From Heligmosomoides polygyrus polygyrus (lineage: Eukaryota; Nematoda; Chromadorea; Rhabditida; Heligmosomidae): a stretch of DNA of 64,000 nucleotides. Position numbers and translations under genes: made by a program. Below, piece after piece: positions 1-12,557 of this stretch; within the stretch, counting starts at the first letter, position 1, and the number at the start of each line of letters is the position of its first letter. The stretch covers positions 3,391,879 to 3,455,878 of the forward strand of contig OX377201.1 in assembly GCA_947396885.1 (NCBI GenBank). The letters are read 5' to 3'. Below the pieces are notes generated by a model. That model was not told the DNA's origin. It made no database searches and worked only from the letters and a program-made list of their open reading frames with translations.

Positions 1-147
1 GCGCTGACCTGTTCATTGGGTGGTCACCGCAAGCGCAAGTGTATGGCCAAATACGCATTCAATTCGACTCCACGACATCCCGTAGAAGTAGAATGCGTGG
101 CGCATCTCAAAAAGGGATGGAGTAATGCCGTTATTTATCCTTTAGTT
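1..147 (+). repeat. SINE copy 1 (5' part outside window)
   Basis: Body and 3' part of the tRNA-headed SINE that recurs across the window (gtagaatgcgtggcgcatc, then gccgttatttatcctttag). The tRNA head lies beyond the window edge. Confidence 0.85.
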
Positions 148-1169
148 ATCCATTCTTTGTTTATTTTCCTTATTTCTATTGTTCACAGCAACGGTTTAAA
201 ATGACTTTTAGTCAAGAAATTGAGAATTATTGTGTATCTTCTTCGATTATTTTTTCGAAATGATTGGCTGAACTTTTTCTAGAACTCATCAAAAATAAAC
301 GATTAATAGAAGCAAAGATAGTGTTATCAGCTTCAACTTTTTTCTAAAAATATGGCTTCTTATTTGAATTTTAAAACCACACTTTTTAACGACTTTTTTA
401 TACGATCGGTCACTATCTACTAACCTAGGTTAAGCACTTTGTCAGTGAATGTTTGAATCTTTCCAGGAACAAATGCTAAATCTTTTTCTTCAAAAAAATC
501 GAAGGAGGCTAAAAATTTGGCCAGGGCAAAATCACGTCTAAATCGATTAATCGATTTAGTTGAATTGAGTTGGTTAAAAATTGATATTTTTTTTAAATTG
601 AACGATTCAGTTGTAGCCAAAATCCTTTTTAAAATCTAAAAACATTGCCTGCCAGAAAAAAATATTACGAAGCTCTAGGCGAGAATAACCCTTAAAATGA
701 AACCTAACACCGCAGCCTGAGTATAGCTATTCTGAAGCTGATACATATTGGTTTCTCTAAGAAAAGAAACCTATTCAGTCACACATTACGGTAACAGTTG
801 CTTGAACTGAACCCGCTCGTCGAGTATAATGTTACCCGACCTCAGGTAACTAGATATGCAGCAACAACAACAAACAAACAACAATGGAAACACACGACTT
901 CTTCTCAGAAAGCCCGACGCTGAAGATCGGAAAAAATGAGGGAGTTTTGGAGAAACAGTAAGAGGTTCAAAGGTTACCTTGCCCTTTTTTCAAATTTAAC
1001 TAAAATATATCAAAAGATCAAACCATAGCTCAACAAATCAATAGATCAATAGAAAAATATATCAGTGTTTAATTTTTTGTTAAATTTTTGTTAAGAGTGC
1101 TGATTAAAACGTTTTTTCAACCAAAATATTAGAAATAAAAGGAGGGTGCTCAACATCAACAGATACTTC
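148..1169. other. AT-rich stretch, nothing recognised
   Basis: No frame longer than 66 codons, no repeat matched within the window. Confidence 0.5.
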
Positions 1170-1411
1170 TGCGGGATGCGCCACGCGTTCTACTTCGAAG
1201 GGATATTGTGAAAGCAATCTGAATGCGTATTAGGCCATACAATGACTTGCAGTGGTCGGCCGAACAATTCAGCTCTTTATCATCTCAGGTAAGTCTGATA
1301 CAAATTCACCGACCAAGGGGGATGGAAGGCTTAGTTGGCCTGGGCGGAGTCCGAACCAAGAACCTCGAAATCGAGGAGCTCCGCTGTCTCCTCCGACTGC
1401 GCTACCACGCA
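1170..1411 (-). repeat. SINE copy 2, lacks 3' tail
   Basis: Matches the SINE from gggatgcgccacgc to the head with gactgcgctacc; diverged and missing the TATCCTT tail. Confidence 0.8.
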
Positions 1412-1729
1412 ATAATTACAGTATGCTGCGTAGTGGTTAGAAACCTAACGCTAATGAACACAAAGGAAATTTCATTGAACAGCAATGTGAAAGAAAATCC
1501 ACAGCCAAACAACCCGCTGAATGGCCATTGGCTCCGCCCACAGAGCATAGTGCTCTAACCAAAGACCGTGTGAATTCAAGGGGAGCCTTCTTAACAACAA
1601 TTACTGCCGCTAATAAAGTAATTGTACCAGCGCTCAATGACCAGACAGCTCCTCAAGCCCAACGACCAACAAAGGCGGCCAGAAGAGAGTCGGCTCAGCA
1701 AGGATGAAGGATGGATGACGACATCAATC

Positions 1730-1975
1730 AATCGTCTTGGGATGCGCCGCGCATTCTACTTCTGGATGCGTCGTGGAGGCAATTTGAATGTATATTTAGC
1801 CTACACACTGACTTGTGGTGTCTAGAAGATGAACAAATCAGAGTTTTCTCCCTCACAGGCACGTCTAGTACCAATTCATCTATTGCAGAACGGTGGAAGT
1901 CTTGGTTGGCGTGGTCGAGAAACGAACCTTGGATCGATTAGGGGTGCACACGACAGCGACAGCGCCTTCTCCAAA
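1730..1975 (-). repeat. SINE copy 3, degenerate
   Basis: Body matches (gggatgcgccgcgcattcta); the tRNA head is badly eroded. Confidence 0.7.
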
Positions 1976-2093
1976 CCTGTGCACCTTCCCAGGGAAGGTT
2001 GGTACTACTAGATTAGAAACTAAGATCCCGTCGTTTTTGACATTTTATTCTGAATTTTGCCGAAATTTGTTTTTGCAAAATATTAGGGCTATT

Positions 2094-2233
2094 TAAGGCC
2101 CCGTTTATACTTCCGACACTGAGCGACGCAACGGCATGTAAAGTGGCCAAATTGATCGTTTGCGTCGCTCAATCAATACTTCCACCATACGTGGCGTCGC
2201 GCCGCCCGGCGTCGAAATATAAACGGAACCTAA
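2094..2233. mobile_element. Palindromic MITE, ggccccgtttatact ends
   Basis: aaggccccgtttatacttcc and the inverse of it at atataaacggaacctaa; inner copies of gcgacgcaacg and cgtttgcgtcgctc. Confidence 0.75.
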
Positions 2234-2351
2234 AGGAGAATGATGTGATTTATCAGAAAGTGTGTTTCTCTTTTTTCTCGATTTCATTTTTGTCAATTGT
2301 TAGCGAAATGCTAAAAGGGAAGAAGCTCCTGGTAGAGGTCACTTTTTTCGG

Positions 2352-3275
2352 TTTATGTCGCGAAGATGGGCAGCATTGGGTGATAGGATCGCGCCAGCCA
2401 ATCATAACCAAGCACAGCAGCAAACAAACACACCCTATCTAATTGGGGTATCGACCGTACATCCAATCTGTGAATTGTTCGCCTATCAATGCAACCTGAG
2501 AGGCTGGCGTTCACCACCTCCTAATGCTGCTCATTTTCACGACATGTATGTTTTTTATTTTAATATTTCACAAAAATTGATAAAAAAACAGCACCAGTAA
2601 ATCCAACACACGCTCTTCTACCTAATGTTGTGCAAAAATTACAAACATACCACATAGAAGGTGCTGTCGGTGAATGGTGAATGGTGATATTTCTTTTCTT
2701 CCAACTTTCTAGGGTACATGTCGCGAAAGTGAGCAGCATTGATAGGTGGAAGCGCACCAGCCAATCATAACCAAGCACAGCATCAACCAAACACACCTTA
2801 TCTAATTGGTGTGTCGACGGTACATCCCATCTATGGATGGTTCGCCCATTCGATACCACCTGGCAGGCTGGCGCGCTCCACCTCCCCATGCTGCTCACTT
2901 TCGCGACATGTACCCTTTCTCTTTTTTAATATTTAGTAAAAAATGATAAAAACAGCACCAGAAAATCCAACACACGTTCTTTTACATAATGTTGTGCAAA
3001 AATCACAACCATAACCACAGAGAAAGTGCTGTCGGTGAATGGTGAATGGTGATATTTTTTTCCAACTTTCTAGAGTACATGTCGCGAAAGTGAGCATCAT
3101 TGGTAGGTGGAAGCGCGCCAGCCAATAATAACCAAGCAGAGCATAGATCGAACACATGCCAGCCCATCAATGTACCGACTGTACCTGCGCTCTCTTAATG
3201 GCACGCCCATTCAATGCAGTCTGATTGGATTGGCGTTCTCATTTTCCAGTGCTGCCCGTTTTCGCGACATTCACC
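2352..3275. repeat. Tandem array of a foldback MITE plus spacer (about 362-bp unit)
   Basis: MITE copies start at about 2354, 2716 and 3078, spaced 362 bp. Each has inverted ends (tgtcgcgaaagtgagcagca and its inverse). The spacers repeat too (acagcaccagaaaatccaac; aaagtgctgtcggtgaatgg). The open frames in this region are by-products. Confidence 0.85.
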
Positions 3276-3487
3276 TTTTGCAATTTAATGATCGGGAATT
3301 GAAAAAGAAACCGAAATGAAAAGAGAGCGATACATATAGCTGATAGAGCAGGTCATTCTCTTTCAAGTGCCTAAAGCTTTATGCAAAAAATATTCAGCAA
3401 AATTCAGAAAAAAGGTTTAAAAAACGACGAGGATTCACATAGTTTCCAGCCTAATAGTCCATGGATGGACAGGAAACTCGAAACAAC

Positions 3488-3546
3488 AAGCTGGACGCGA
3501 GTGACACTCCAGCACGCGCCTCCCCCAACTGCGCTACCACGAGCCT
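3488..3546 (-). repeat. SINE head fragment
   Basis: Only the tRNA-like head remains (gcgcctcccccaactgcgct), inverse of the A-box region. Confidence 0.55.
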
Positions 3547-3963
3547 AGTCTGCTCAATAAACTGAGAGAATAGATAGATGCTCAGAGTCGAGTGGGAAAA
3601 GGCGGGATCTGATCAGGCAATAGAAGCAGAAATAGGACATGAGCCCGCGTCCCTCCGGCCAGGTGAGCACGTGGGATTATTTTCTCGTGGGCGGGGCGCG
3701 AGAGGCGGTGCCGGACACAAAGCGGCAAAAACAGTTGAGCCCCGAGCTGCAGCCGGAACGATTAGGCTTTGAGTGAGCTGAGCGGAGTGGCCGTTCGCTG
3801 TCAACTGACTCCACGGCAGTTCAAGAAAGAAAAGGAATTTGGAAGTATAAGCCAGCATAAGGTGATCAGAAGTCAACAAAATCCTTGTACCACGCAAGAC
3901 TCGAATCTTTCCCCTTAAAAATTTATTTGTTTAGTGCAAATGAAAGTGCACACTCAGAAACTA

Positions 3964-4268
3964 AAGAATGAAGAATAAAGACGGCGTTGCTCAATCCTTT
4001 TTGGGATGCGCCACGCATTCTACTTCTGCGGAATGTCGTGGATGCGATTTGAATGCTTATTTGGCCATACAATGACTTGCGGTGGCCAGCCGATGAACAA
4101 GTCAGCGCTCTCTCCTTCCCAGACAAGTCTAGTAGCAATTCACCGACCCCAGAGGGATGGAAGGCTTGGTTAGCTGGGGGCTGGGGGGGGGGGAGGAAAT
4201 CCGAACCAGGAACCTGCTATCGGGTGCACGCGACAGCCGGCGCCTCCTCCGACTGCGCTACACGCGCC
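3964..4268 (-). repeat. SINE copy with 15-bp target duplication
   Basis: Complete copy flanked by cacactcagaaacta at 3949-3963 and 4269-4283. Head has A box (inverse of tagcgcagtcgg) and B box (inverse of ggttcctggttcgg). A run of G expands the body near 4184. Confidence 0.92.
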
Positions 4269-4375
4269 CACACTCAGAAACTACAACGAACCAATATAAA
4301 ACAGAAAAACTTCTATAGCAACTGAAAGAGTAGAGACCATGCAAAAGTTCTTAGGTGTGAACAGCAGCTCGAATA

Positions 4376-6112
4376 TATCATTTTCATGTCGAATAAGCCA
4401 GCGGTAAGACCGTTAAAATCAAAGCGAACCCTTCCAAACCGAAATGCTTTTCAGGCAGGTTAAACTATAGATTCAATAAAATGGCTAAAATAATTTTTTG
4501 TTCAAAAAGAATTTGGTGTAACATTCATTGAAAATGTTTAGTTGACCTGCCCCAATAAGTGTATTAATTTTATTAAATTTTTGTTTGCAGAAAAAATTTG
4601 TCTTAACACGTTGACGACAATGTCGCTCAATGGTGCGTGACGGTAGATTATTTTAACAGGAATGATATCCGGTCCATTTAGTCTTCGTCCAGAGAGGTTA
4701 TTCTGGACGCCGAACACGATGCCGATTCCTTTTAGACGATAACAGTCGGTTTCCTTCTTAATCGGTAGCCGTGTCACGACCACCGACTTTTTAATTGAGC
4801 TACACCGTTCGAAATTTTATTAAAATTTCATTTTTGAGAAAAAATAGTGGATCAAAACTTTTGTTAAAGAGCGGGACGGCGCCATTTTTTAGTGTCAAAA
4901 AGCGAGATTTCTCCATGTCCTCTTCCAAGAGCTCGCGATTTTGATTCGATTGATATTAGGAGTTTGACACCCGTTCATGGTACAACAACAAGCACTGTAA
5001 AGAACACAATATCTCACTGCGATGATTAATGTAGATGGCATTCACACTATCAATCGAACAAAAGTTGCAGCAAAATTTTTGACTGCCCGACGCGACCTGA
5101 TCTTTTAATGCGCTAAATGCTAATCGTTTGCTTGCTGTGTTTAAAAATTTTCAAATTATAATTTTTCTTTAAAATAAAAAAGTAAATAAGAATAAATATA
5201 AAATATAATAAAAATAAAAATAGAAATAAAAATATAGAATTATGGAGGAAGGACAACCAACCGTACGGTTGAGACAAACATAAGCATCATCATTGGCATC
5301 CGAAATTTATTCTTAGACGAAGTTTGGGTCACGGTACATCGTGTTACGCGACACGTGCAAATCGCTCTCGTCGTCAACATGCTAAAGCACTTCAAAGAAG
5401 CAAGCATATAGCGCATTAAAAGATCAGATCGCGCCTTGCGCTCCAAAAGTTTGCCGCCACTTTCGTTTGATTGATAGTGTACATGCCTATTCGAACCCTA
5501 GGAACCTTTCATGTGGGGATTTTTACAGTTGTTTTCGTTCAATCGTTAACAGATGTGAAATTTCATGCAAGCAGATACTCTGCTATAAGTCGAGTAAAAT
5601 GGGACACCTTGGAAGAGGGCATGGCGCAATCCCTTTTCGACCCTAGAAACGTCCGCCTTCCTGCCCTTTGAGACAAGTTTTAAACCATTATTTTTGCTCA
5701 AAAATAAGAATTTCATATCGATGCAGTGTTCTTGAGCTGTCCAACAAGATTGATAACGTTTCAGAGAGTCTCGACTTCTTCGGATCCTAAAAAAGCCGGA
5801 AACATTCGCAAAACTATTATTTCATCCTACAGAATACTTTCCCTTTTTCAGAATTTTTTCTTTTTTTAGAATGTCATAAAATTTCAAACAATGTGTTCAC
5901 TTGCTCGAAAGTGAATTATAATTTCAATGAAGGTTATACTAAAATTTTCTTTAAACAAAAAATTACTGTATCCTTTCTGGAGAGTTTCTAGTTTAATGTA
6001 GAAGAAGCTCATTTTGATTTGAAAGAAATCGCTTTAATTTCAAAAGTATTAGACCAGCTTAGAAGATAGACTGATTTGATTTGAAAAGTGTCTATTTCGA
6101 CAAGAAAAGAAA
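4376..6112. mobile_element. Long non-autonomous element, ttttcacgtc-TIR family
   Basis: Ends attttcatgtcgaataag and tgtctatttcgacaagaaaa are related inverted termini. Inside, blocks around 4860-5080 and 5460-5600 are inverted to one another and shared with the 59.5-60.3 kb element. AT-rich, no convincing coding frame. Confidence 0.6.
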
Positions 6113-6227
6113 TGATGTATTATGTTGATAAGCTGACAACGAAAGTTTAAAAAAAAAATTTTGAAAAAAATTAAAGGAAAATAAATCTTTGAAATTTTTC
6201 AAGGCCATTATTTTCCAAAAACGATGT

Positions 6228-6335
6228 GGAAGCGCTGAGTTCGATGTAATTGCGCTAGCATCCCGCTCGAATAAGTGAAGGTGCCGGTTCGAATTTCGCC
6301 TAGCGCTGGGGTTTCGATAGCAATCAAGCATTCTT
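6228..6335 (+). repeat. tRNA-like repeat, diverged copy
   Basis: Contains ggtgccggttcgaatttcgc (B box) and ctagcgctggggtttcgat, related to the tRNA-like family at 13.8, 23.7 and 43 kb. Confidence 0.5.
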
Positions 6336-6930
6336 GCAAGAACTTCTATTCTTTGAAGCAGGAATTTGTACCATTTCGTTCCTAACTAGCGTATATTCTG
6401 TCTTAGTAGGTTGTAAAAAAGAAGAGCTTCAGAAAAGGCTAGTGCTCCCGCTTTTCAAAGAAACTCCTCGTCTGCAACACTTTCTGCCGTATTTAGCACT
6501 GGAGATCGATGAGAGATTAGAAGGCGACGGCGACGTCTTCTACCAGAAAGCAGACACGAATGAGAAGGAACGGCCGAAATCTATGGGAAAGAGTATAGTA
6601 GGAAGCAAGCAGGATTGGGGAATAGGTCCTCCCTGTGTGGTGAGAGCGGCATGGAACAACAAGCTTATAGGGGAGCCCCTTGTAATTCCGTTAAGGAATG
6701 CATTCAGGAAGTGTTCCTTCTCCTACACTCTCTTTTAATTCTATTTGTTATTTGGACGCCTGGAGAAGGTTCCTGATAGCATAGTTCGTTACGGGACCCC
6801 CTCGTCCCTTGTCCAGTGGATTGGGGCATAGATTCAACTGCTATGTCACGATCTTCACAGAATACACTTGTCGCACCACCAGTTTTACGTCTATGAGTGC
6901 GTCTGGAAGCTTATCCCGGAACTAGTCGCT
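6336..6930. other. Unassigned, one 134-codon plus frame
   Basis: The frame at 6334-6738 has no recognised domain, signal peptide or splice-supported neighbours, and its composition is unremarkable. It may be chance or an eroded repeat. Confidence 0.3.
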
Positions 6931-7067
6931 AATGTGGTCTACACTGGTGGGCGGGAACGCACTAGACCAATCAGAACGAGCCAGAGCATCGCCTGAACAT
7001 ACGCCAATCCATTATAGCTCCGACTGTACTACACGCCTCCTCCAGCCAGTGTCCACAAGAGACGACC

Positions 7068-7249
7068 TGGGGTCAGATTCATCAACGACTTACAGAGATT
7101 TAACGGAGAAATTACAGCCGAAATTCCTGATAACGCCAACATTTCACCATATCGCCTGTGGATGAGCCGCGTTAACTCGCGTTTTTTCGAGAATTTCGGC
7201 TGTAATTTCTCCGTTAAATCTCTGTAAGTCGTTGATAAATCTGGCCCCA
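7068..7249. mobile_element. Palindromic MITE, ggccagattcatcaa ends
   Basis: ggggtcagattcatcaacga on the left, inverse on the right; arms of about 60 bp including cttacagagatttaacgg. Confidence 0.88.
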
Positions 7250-7559
7250 GATTAGTCTCACCATCACGTAGGCCATATTGCCGACTAGTATTCTTGCTCT
7301 ACTTTTGTAATGGATTCTTTGCTTGTGTGAGAGTTTTCAAAGAAAGCTGAAGCTTGGAAGAATGCTGTTGGCTAGCGAAAGGTCCTGCTTCTCATCGAAT
7401 TGCTAGGCACTCCGTCAAATGTAGCTGTCGACGTTAGGCTCTAAATACCGTCAAAGCTTCGGCCGGCCCACCTAAACTTTGACGAAGGTGGCGAATTGAC
7501 AGCCTCCTCAATCTTAGTTGCCGACGAAATCGTCAAAGCTCTGAACACAGCTAAGCGTC

Positions 7560-7800
7560 CAAAGTTTCTAGCCTCATTGGTGGTTGATATCAAAGACGCC
7601 GTCGAAGATTAGGTGGGCCAGTCACGTAATGCGCTTCGCTGGTACTTGCAGAACAAAATTTTCTAATAAATCGTCATCATCCGCTATGCTTCTATAGTGA
7701 CTCCGATCCGGTGGGTCACTCTGGCACGCTCGAGATGAATAAAGGTGCTGCTCGAGCAATACGACGACGAGCATGAGCAGAACAACCGTCGATACAGATG
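7560..7800 (+). mobile_element. Degenerate RTE 3' fragment
   Basis: The plus strand reads SKIRWASHVMRF at about 7590 and IRWVTLARSR at about 7700, followed by LLEQYDDEHEQ. These match in order the RTE fragment at 24.0-24.3 kb (SKIRWAGHVMRF, RRIHWSPLARDR). Frames shift several times, so this is an old remnant of the same family. Confidence 0.6.
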
Positions 7801-7954
7801 ATAGCCGGAGGACATCACAAAAGAAAAGCCACAGATGCCCCTGGTAACGTAAATGCTAGATAGACCCTTGCGTAGGACGACGGAGCACAGCTCTGCCAAA
7901 TGCGGTTCAAAAACTCGCAGCGGTCAACTGCAGGTGATTTCGCACATTGAGCCG

Positions 7955-8745
7955 TAAGGTGGTGCGTAATTTGTGTAATCGCGTAGAAGCGGAACATTGC
8001 TGCCCTTAGATGCTAAGCAAATTACGAACGTTGCTGCTGTTGAACTACCGGACAAAGGTCGGTCACCAGTGGGCGAAAATCCTGTCACCTCTCGGTGAAT
8101 TTCGGACGAAAATCAGTTTCCATTTCGCTTGATTAGGACTTCAACCACAGTTGACTGCTAGGTGTTCCAGAGTGACATTCGCCTGCACAGCTTTGCTCCA
8201 TCAGCGGCTGAAGTTAGAGCTGTCCGCTCGGCTATTAACGCCGCTGTTCGTAGCGAAACTTAGAAAACACCATCAGACGGCGCGGATCTATCCTAGTCGG
8301 GAGGGGCAACCGTTAATTGTAAGCTTCGTATGTCATTCCAGGCCAAACAACCACGTTCCTTGAATTTGAATGAAAGCCTTCACATCATGGGACAGCAGCT
8401 GAATCGTTCGTAGAAACTCAAGCGAAGGATTGAAGGCGCAAACCACATGACCCCTCCGATTAGGATACATCCGAAGACGCCTATATAGGTCGATTTCTTT
8501 GATGAGGCACAGCTGTGGCGAAAATAATTCTGGAACTACTGGTAACTTTGATAAGGTTTCAGAAGCGCAACTAGTCTACGCATGAGATTCACCGATAGGT
8601 GACAGGATTTTCACCTACTGGTGACCCATTTCCTCCGGTAGTTCAACATAATTTCAAACAAGAGCGTTCTTAACTCGTTTCGCGCTCAACTTTTGTAATG
8701 CGATGCAATTGGACGCAATTACACAAACTACACGTCGGCGTCTCC
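7955..8745. mobile_element. Long-TIR element (about 150-bp arms)
   Basis: Left arm 7955-8110 (gtgaaaatcc-type blocks, cggtcaccagtgggcgaaaa; cgtaatttgtgtaatcgcg) is the inverse of 8585-8745. A separate MITE lies at 8289-8468. Confidence 0.7.
8289..8468. mobile_element. MITE with tatcctaatcgggaggg ends
   Basis: tatcctagtcgggagggg at left and cccctccgattaggata at right. Nested in the long-TIR element. Confidence 0.75.
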
Positions 8746-8865
8746 TAAATAACATTCACCCGTAGTACACCGCTAGGAGTTCCACAGTCCTTCTCGTCAC
8801 AGCTCGCTCGTCCTTCAGTACAGTGGGTTAGACACCTAATGGATTAAGTTGATCAACCGGAGCCA

Positions 8866-9095
8866 TTATTGGCTATGCAGCGCAGTCGGAGGAGACACTG
8901 GCTCTCGCTGGCACTTCGAACCTAAGGCTCGGAGTCGCCCAGGAGTGTCAAGTCTTCTGTCACTGTTGGATCGAAGATTTGGTTCCAGACATGCATCTGC
9001 TGGCCAACGCAAGCCATCCAACCTGCACCCACACGGCATCACGTACAAGTAGAATGCGTGGCGCATCCGAATAGGGATTGCTTGGCGCCGACTTC
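8866..9095 (+). repeat. SINE copy, degenerate
   Basis: Head tgcagcgcagtcggaggaga and tail agtagaatgcgtggcgcatc are clear; the middle is diverged. Confidence 0.7.
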
Positions 9096-9099
9096 TCCG

Positions 9100-9600
9100 A
9101 GGCGACCAAACGGTTACTTCTACCATACCCATTAGATTACTGCCAAGAAGTGTGCGTACTTTAAAGCCGGCTTCGGCTATATCTCCTAGTCCATGGCCGG
9201 CTATAGATAGCCGTTTTCACGAGATGCTTTCGTGCCCGGCGAGCCCTGGGTGTCCATATATGTCTTTGTTCTCGGCCGGGCTCCACGTAATCCAGCCGGC
9301 ATCGATTCTCCCACCCCAGTCAGGCCGAGCCATTCGTCTCCAGTGATTGTTTATTAGTAAATAAACGCAGAGCAGGAAGAGAATGTGGAGGACGAGGACA
9401 CATTCATCACCTGAGTCACGACGACGGCGAGACACGAGACAAATGACGATGCTCATTCGGCTGATCGGTCTGTTCGAGTGTATGTGTGTTCCTTCGGGAA
9501 GATAATGGCTCAAGTGAGCTGAAGCATAGTCATGGGACTAACCCCGATAGCGAATGATGTCCTCTGCTTTTCTGATGGCGTAACGCGCCATACGTTCTAT
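9100..9600. other. Unassigned sequence
   Basis: Contains a local inverted pair (ggctat-type words near 9175-9210); no gene seen. Confidence 0.4.
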
Positions 9601-10724
9601 TAGGTCGTTGCATATGAAATGGCCGATTTTGCCACCTCAAATTCCGGTCGATTTTTTGTGACTACAAATGCTTCCGTTTCAGACAGTAAATACAGTATCT
9701 GAAGAAATCACTGCTTCCTTACAATTTGTAGTCTTTGTGACATAATTGTCTCTTGTCGAGTTTTTGACGTCGTTTTTACAGTACGAATTAACGTGATATT
9801 CGGATGCTCTACTTATAGGAAAGGTGGACACAACGCCACGGCGCCGTCTCGTAACATCAACGCTGCATTTGGGGAGGATTTCGCTAAGGAATCCACAATT
9901 CGCCACTGGTTCGAAGGGTTTCGATCTGACTCGAAGATGAAGACCGAGTGCCGCCATCGCTCCTTAACGACGACCAACTCAAGTCCATGGTGGAAGCGGG
10001 TCCGCGTCAAATTGTGAGAGCATGTCAGCCTGTGTTTCGTCAAAGCTGCGCAATCTAAGGGAGCCTTTTTAGGACAGGACCGTGACGTGCGACGGAAGGT
10101 GGACCCTATATGAAAATCGTCGTCGCGCTGTACAATGGCTGGACAAGAATGAGAGTCCCAAAGAGGTGCCAAACCAGGTCTCCAACCAAAGAAGAGATGG
10201 TGACCGTATGGTGGACAGTGGCTGGTATAGTCCATCACAAGTCCTTCAAGACTGGAGAGACTATCACAGCGTAGAAGTATGTACTGCGCCGATGTTGAAG
10301 TGGCGCACCAGAAGTTGATTGAAAACAGCCGGCTTTGGTCAATCGAAGAAGCTCAAACCTACTGCATGACAACGCGAGTCCGCACGTTTCAAAAATTGCT
10401 GTCCAGAAACTGGATGAATTGGGAAACTCCGCTACATCCAGCATATTCACCAGATCTGTCCCCTACCGAATATCCTTTTTTGAAGTATTTAGATCGTCAT
10501 GTTAAGGATAAGAAATTCAGCAACCAAGATGATGTCAAAAATGACTTCTCATGTTCTACTAATCCTCGTAGTTCTGCTATTTATGAACATGGAATGTCTA
10601 AGCTATAATCGCGTTGAGAAAAGTGTATTAATTGTAATAGTACTTATTTTGATAAAATTCCAAGCAAAGTTATGATCTGAGAAAGATTTCAATCAAAATT
10701 GGCCATTTCATATGCAACGACCTA
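9601..10724 (+). mobile_element. Mariner transposon, full length, near-perfect TIRs
   Basis: Terminal inverted repeats of about 31 bp start taggtcgttgcatatgaaat at the left and are matched on the right with one mismatch. TA borders both ends. The length, 1.12 kb, is usual for mariner allowing for small deletions. The transposase inside is broken. Confidence 0.93.
9793..10608 (+). pseudogene. Mariner transposase pseudogene
   Basis: Segments in shifting frames align in order to a mariner transposase: helix-turn-helix part (STIRHWFEGFRS), first catalytic block TCDGRW (canonical CDEKW, Glu lost), AVQWLDKNESPK, LHDNA with the second Asp at 10368, and YSPDLSPTEYPFLKYL with the third Asp at 10453. 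The second-to-third Asp spacing is shorter than the D34D standard, so bases have been lost. Several frameshifts make it non-functional. Confidence 0.85.
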
Positions 10725-10983
10725 ATATTTCGGCCTGGGATCGCGCAGCTTCTTTCAAGGTCTATTTGTTCTGTTCAAAGTTTGATGCGACCTATTCGTA
10801 GAGGAGCAGTCGGAAGAAGTATCAGCAATTTGAATTTCGATTAAGGCTGTTGGCTCGGATTTTTCCCGTCAGGCCATCCAAGCATCTCATCCCTCCGTAG
10901 TTGGTGTATTGACACAGGACTTATTGGAGAGGGAAAACCGCTAATTTGTCCATCGTCTTACCACCTCAAGTCATTTTATAGGT
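10725..10983. other. Unassigned sequence right of the mariner
   Basis: Nothing recognised. Confidence 0.4.
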
Positions 10984-11092
10984 CAACTACGCATTCAGTT
11001 TGGCTCCACGATGTCTAATAACATGGAACCGGAATGCGTTGCGCATCTCGCGAAGGACTGACGCCGACCTTATCCCCTTATTCGTTATCCTT
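10984..11092 (+). repeat. SINE 3' fragment
   Basis: Starts at tcaactacgcattcag and runs to gacgccgaccttatcccc; no tRNA head. Confidence 0.65.
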
Positions 11093-11502
11093 TGTTCTAA
11101 GGAATAGTATGACATTTTTCTAGATCAATCCTGGTAAGGTTTTGCAAATTTGAAATACAGAAGCCAAACAGCTCTTGACTCACGGCGATTATCAGCCGAC
11201 AGTGTTGGACCTAAGCCTCTAAAGACGACGGAAATTCTTCGAAAATTCAGGCACTGCTGAGTAAAGCAGCGCCTTCTAAAACCTCAGGTGAGAAAAAATC
11301 AAAAATAACACAACTTCGGCAAAAAAATCAGTGAAAATCTCAACAAAAACTAAAAGATATGAAAGTCGAGACAATCACTTTACTCCTGGGATAGCAATGA
11401 CTTCGAGGCCGAAAGGCCGCTCATAGTATGTACTAACACCTGCTTCGAACCAGGAATCCAGGAGCGAAAAAGAGAAGAGAAAAGAGAGGGAATATAGAGG
11501 AG

Positions 11503-11572
11503 GAAACCAGGAACCTGGTATCGGAAGTACGCGACAGCCGACACCTCCTCCGACTGCGCTACACGACCCTAG
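11503..11572 (-). repeat. SINE tRNA-head fragment
   Basis: Inverse of the head only, with B box (aaccaggaacctgg) and A box (gactgcgctacacg). Confidence 0.75.
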
Positions 11573-11645
11573 CAGCTGAAGTACTCTGGCAAATTCAAAA
11601 GAGGGAATATAGAGCGCAAACACCATATGCCCCTCCCATTAGGAT

Positions 11646-12557
11646 GTCTCGACTGCCGATACTGCTCAGAGATTATATGGGGCTAATGCCCTAAAATTGT
11701 ATCATTGCAGGGTATAGGCTAGAGTAATAGGCCATAACTCTTCATGATGTTTCAGAGTTACCTGGTCTCCATTCTAAGAGCTATTCTGCGTCTGGATCTT
11801 CTTAAGCGAGGTTTTCTGACATCCAGAAGCACCCCTACGTGCGCGGGAAAGAGAGGATAACCATAAGATCCGTCTGCAGACGCCCGTCTACGGCAGCAAT
11901 TTTCGCGCTTCGTTTGCTCTGGGACTCTATTCGAGGAGCGAAGGTAATAAAAAATTAAAATTAAAATGGAAGCACAAGGAATGCACTCTCGAGGACAATG
12001 AAGGAGACCAAGTGACTCCCACTCGCCCATCTATGAGAGCCTCGAGTTAGTTGAGGCGGAAGAAGAAGATAACGATGAGCGACTGAGCCGCGACCCATGA
12101 AGCAGTGCGGAGAGATCAAGGGCCATCAGGGTAAAGCGGGGTAAGTGGGAGGTCCGGATGACATTCGTGGTCATTACTGCCTCGGGGAATTGCTGAAAGC
12201 ACAGCGATGATGCTCTGCTTAGCTTAGAGGAGTGAAGAAAGCACGAGACGCAGCCACAATCTAATTCGGAGCGTCGAAAAACTAGGTTCCGAGTGGGAAT
12301 GTACCCTTGACTGGGTAGCTCAGGCTATGGGTGGCTGAGCATAAGCTGCTCTTGTAGTTCGTGTTCTCCAACAGGCTTTTACACAGTTCAGTGCCCGTTT
12401 AGGGTTTTGGAAAGTGGACAGCCGAAGAAAAAACAATAAAAAACTTGCGCATAAACCGCGAAGAGTAGTGTCGATTGTCGGGGGGGGGGGGGGGGGTGTG
12501 GGAGGGTGGTTGTGCGTTCTCTACACGATCCTGTCCACCGCTCCATTTAGGTGAGTT
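11646..12557. other. Unassigned sequence with a G run
   Basis: A run of about 17 G at 12480-12496; small frames only. Confidence 0.45.

Noticed and set aside
6334..6738. 134-codon frame as a host gene
   Set aside because: No recognised domain, splice context or codon evidence.
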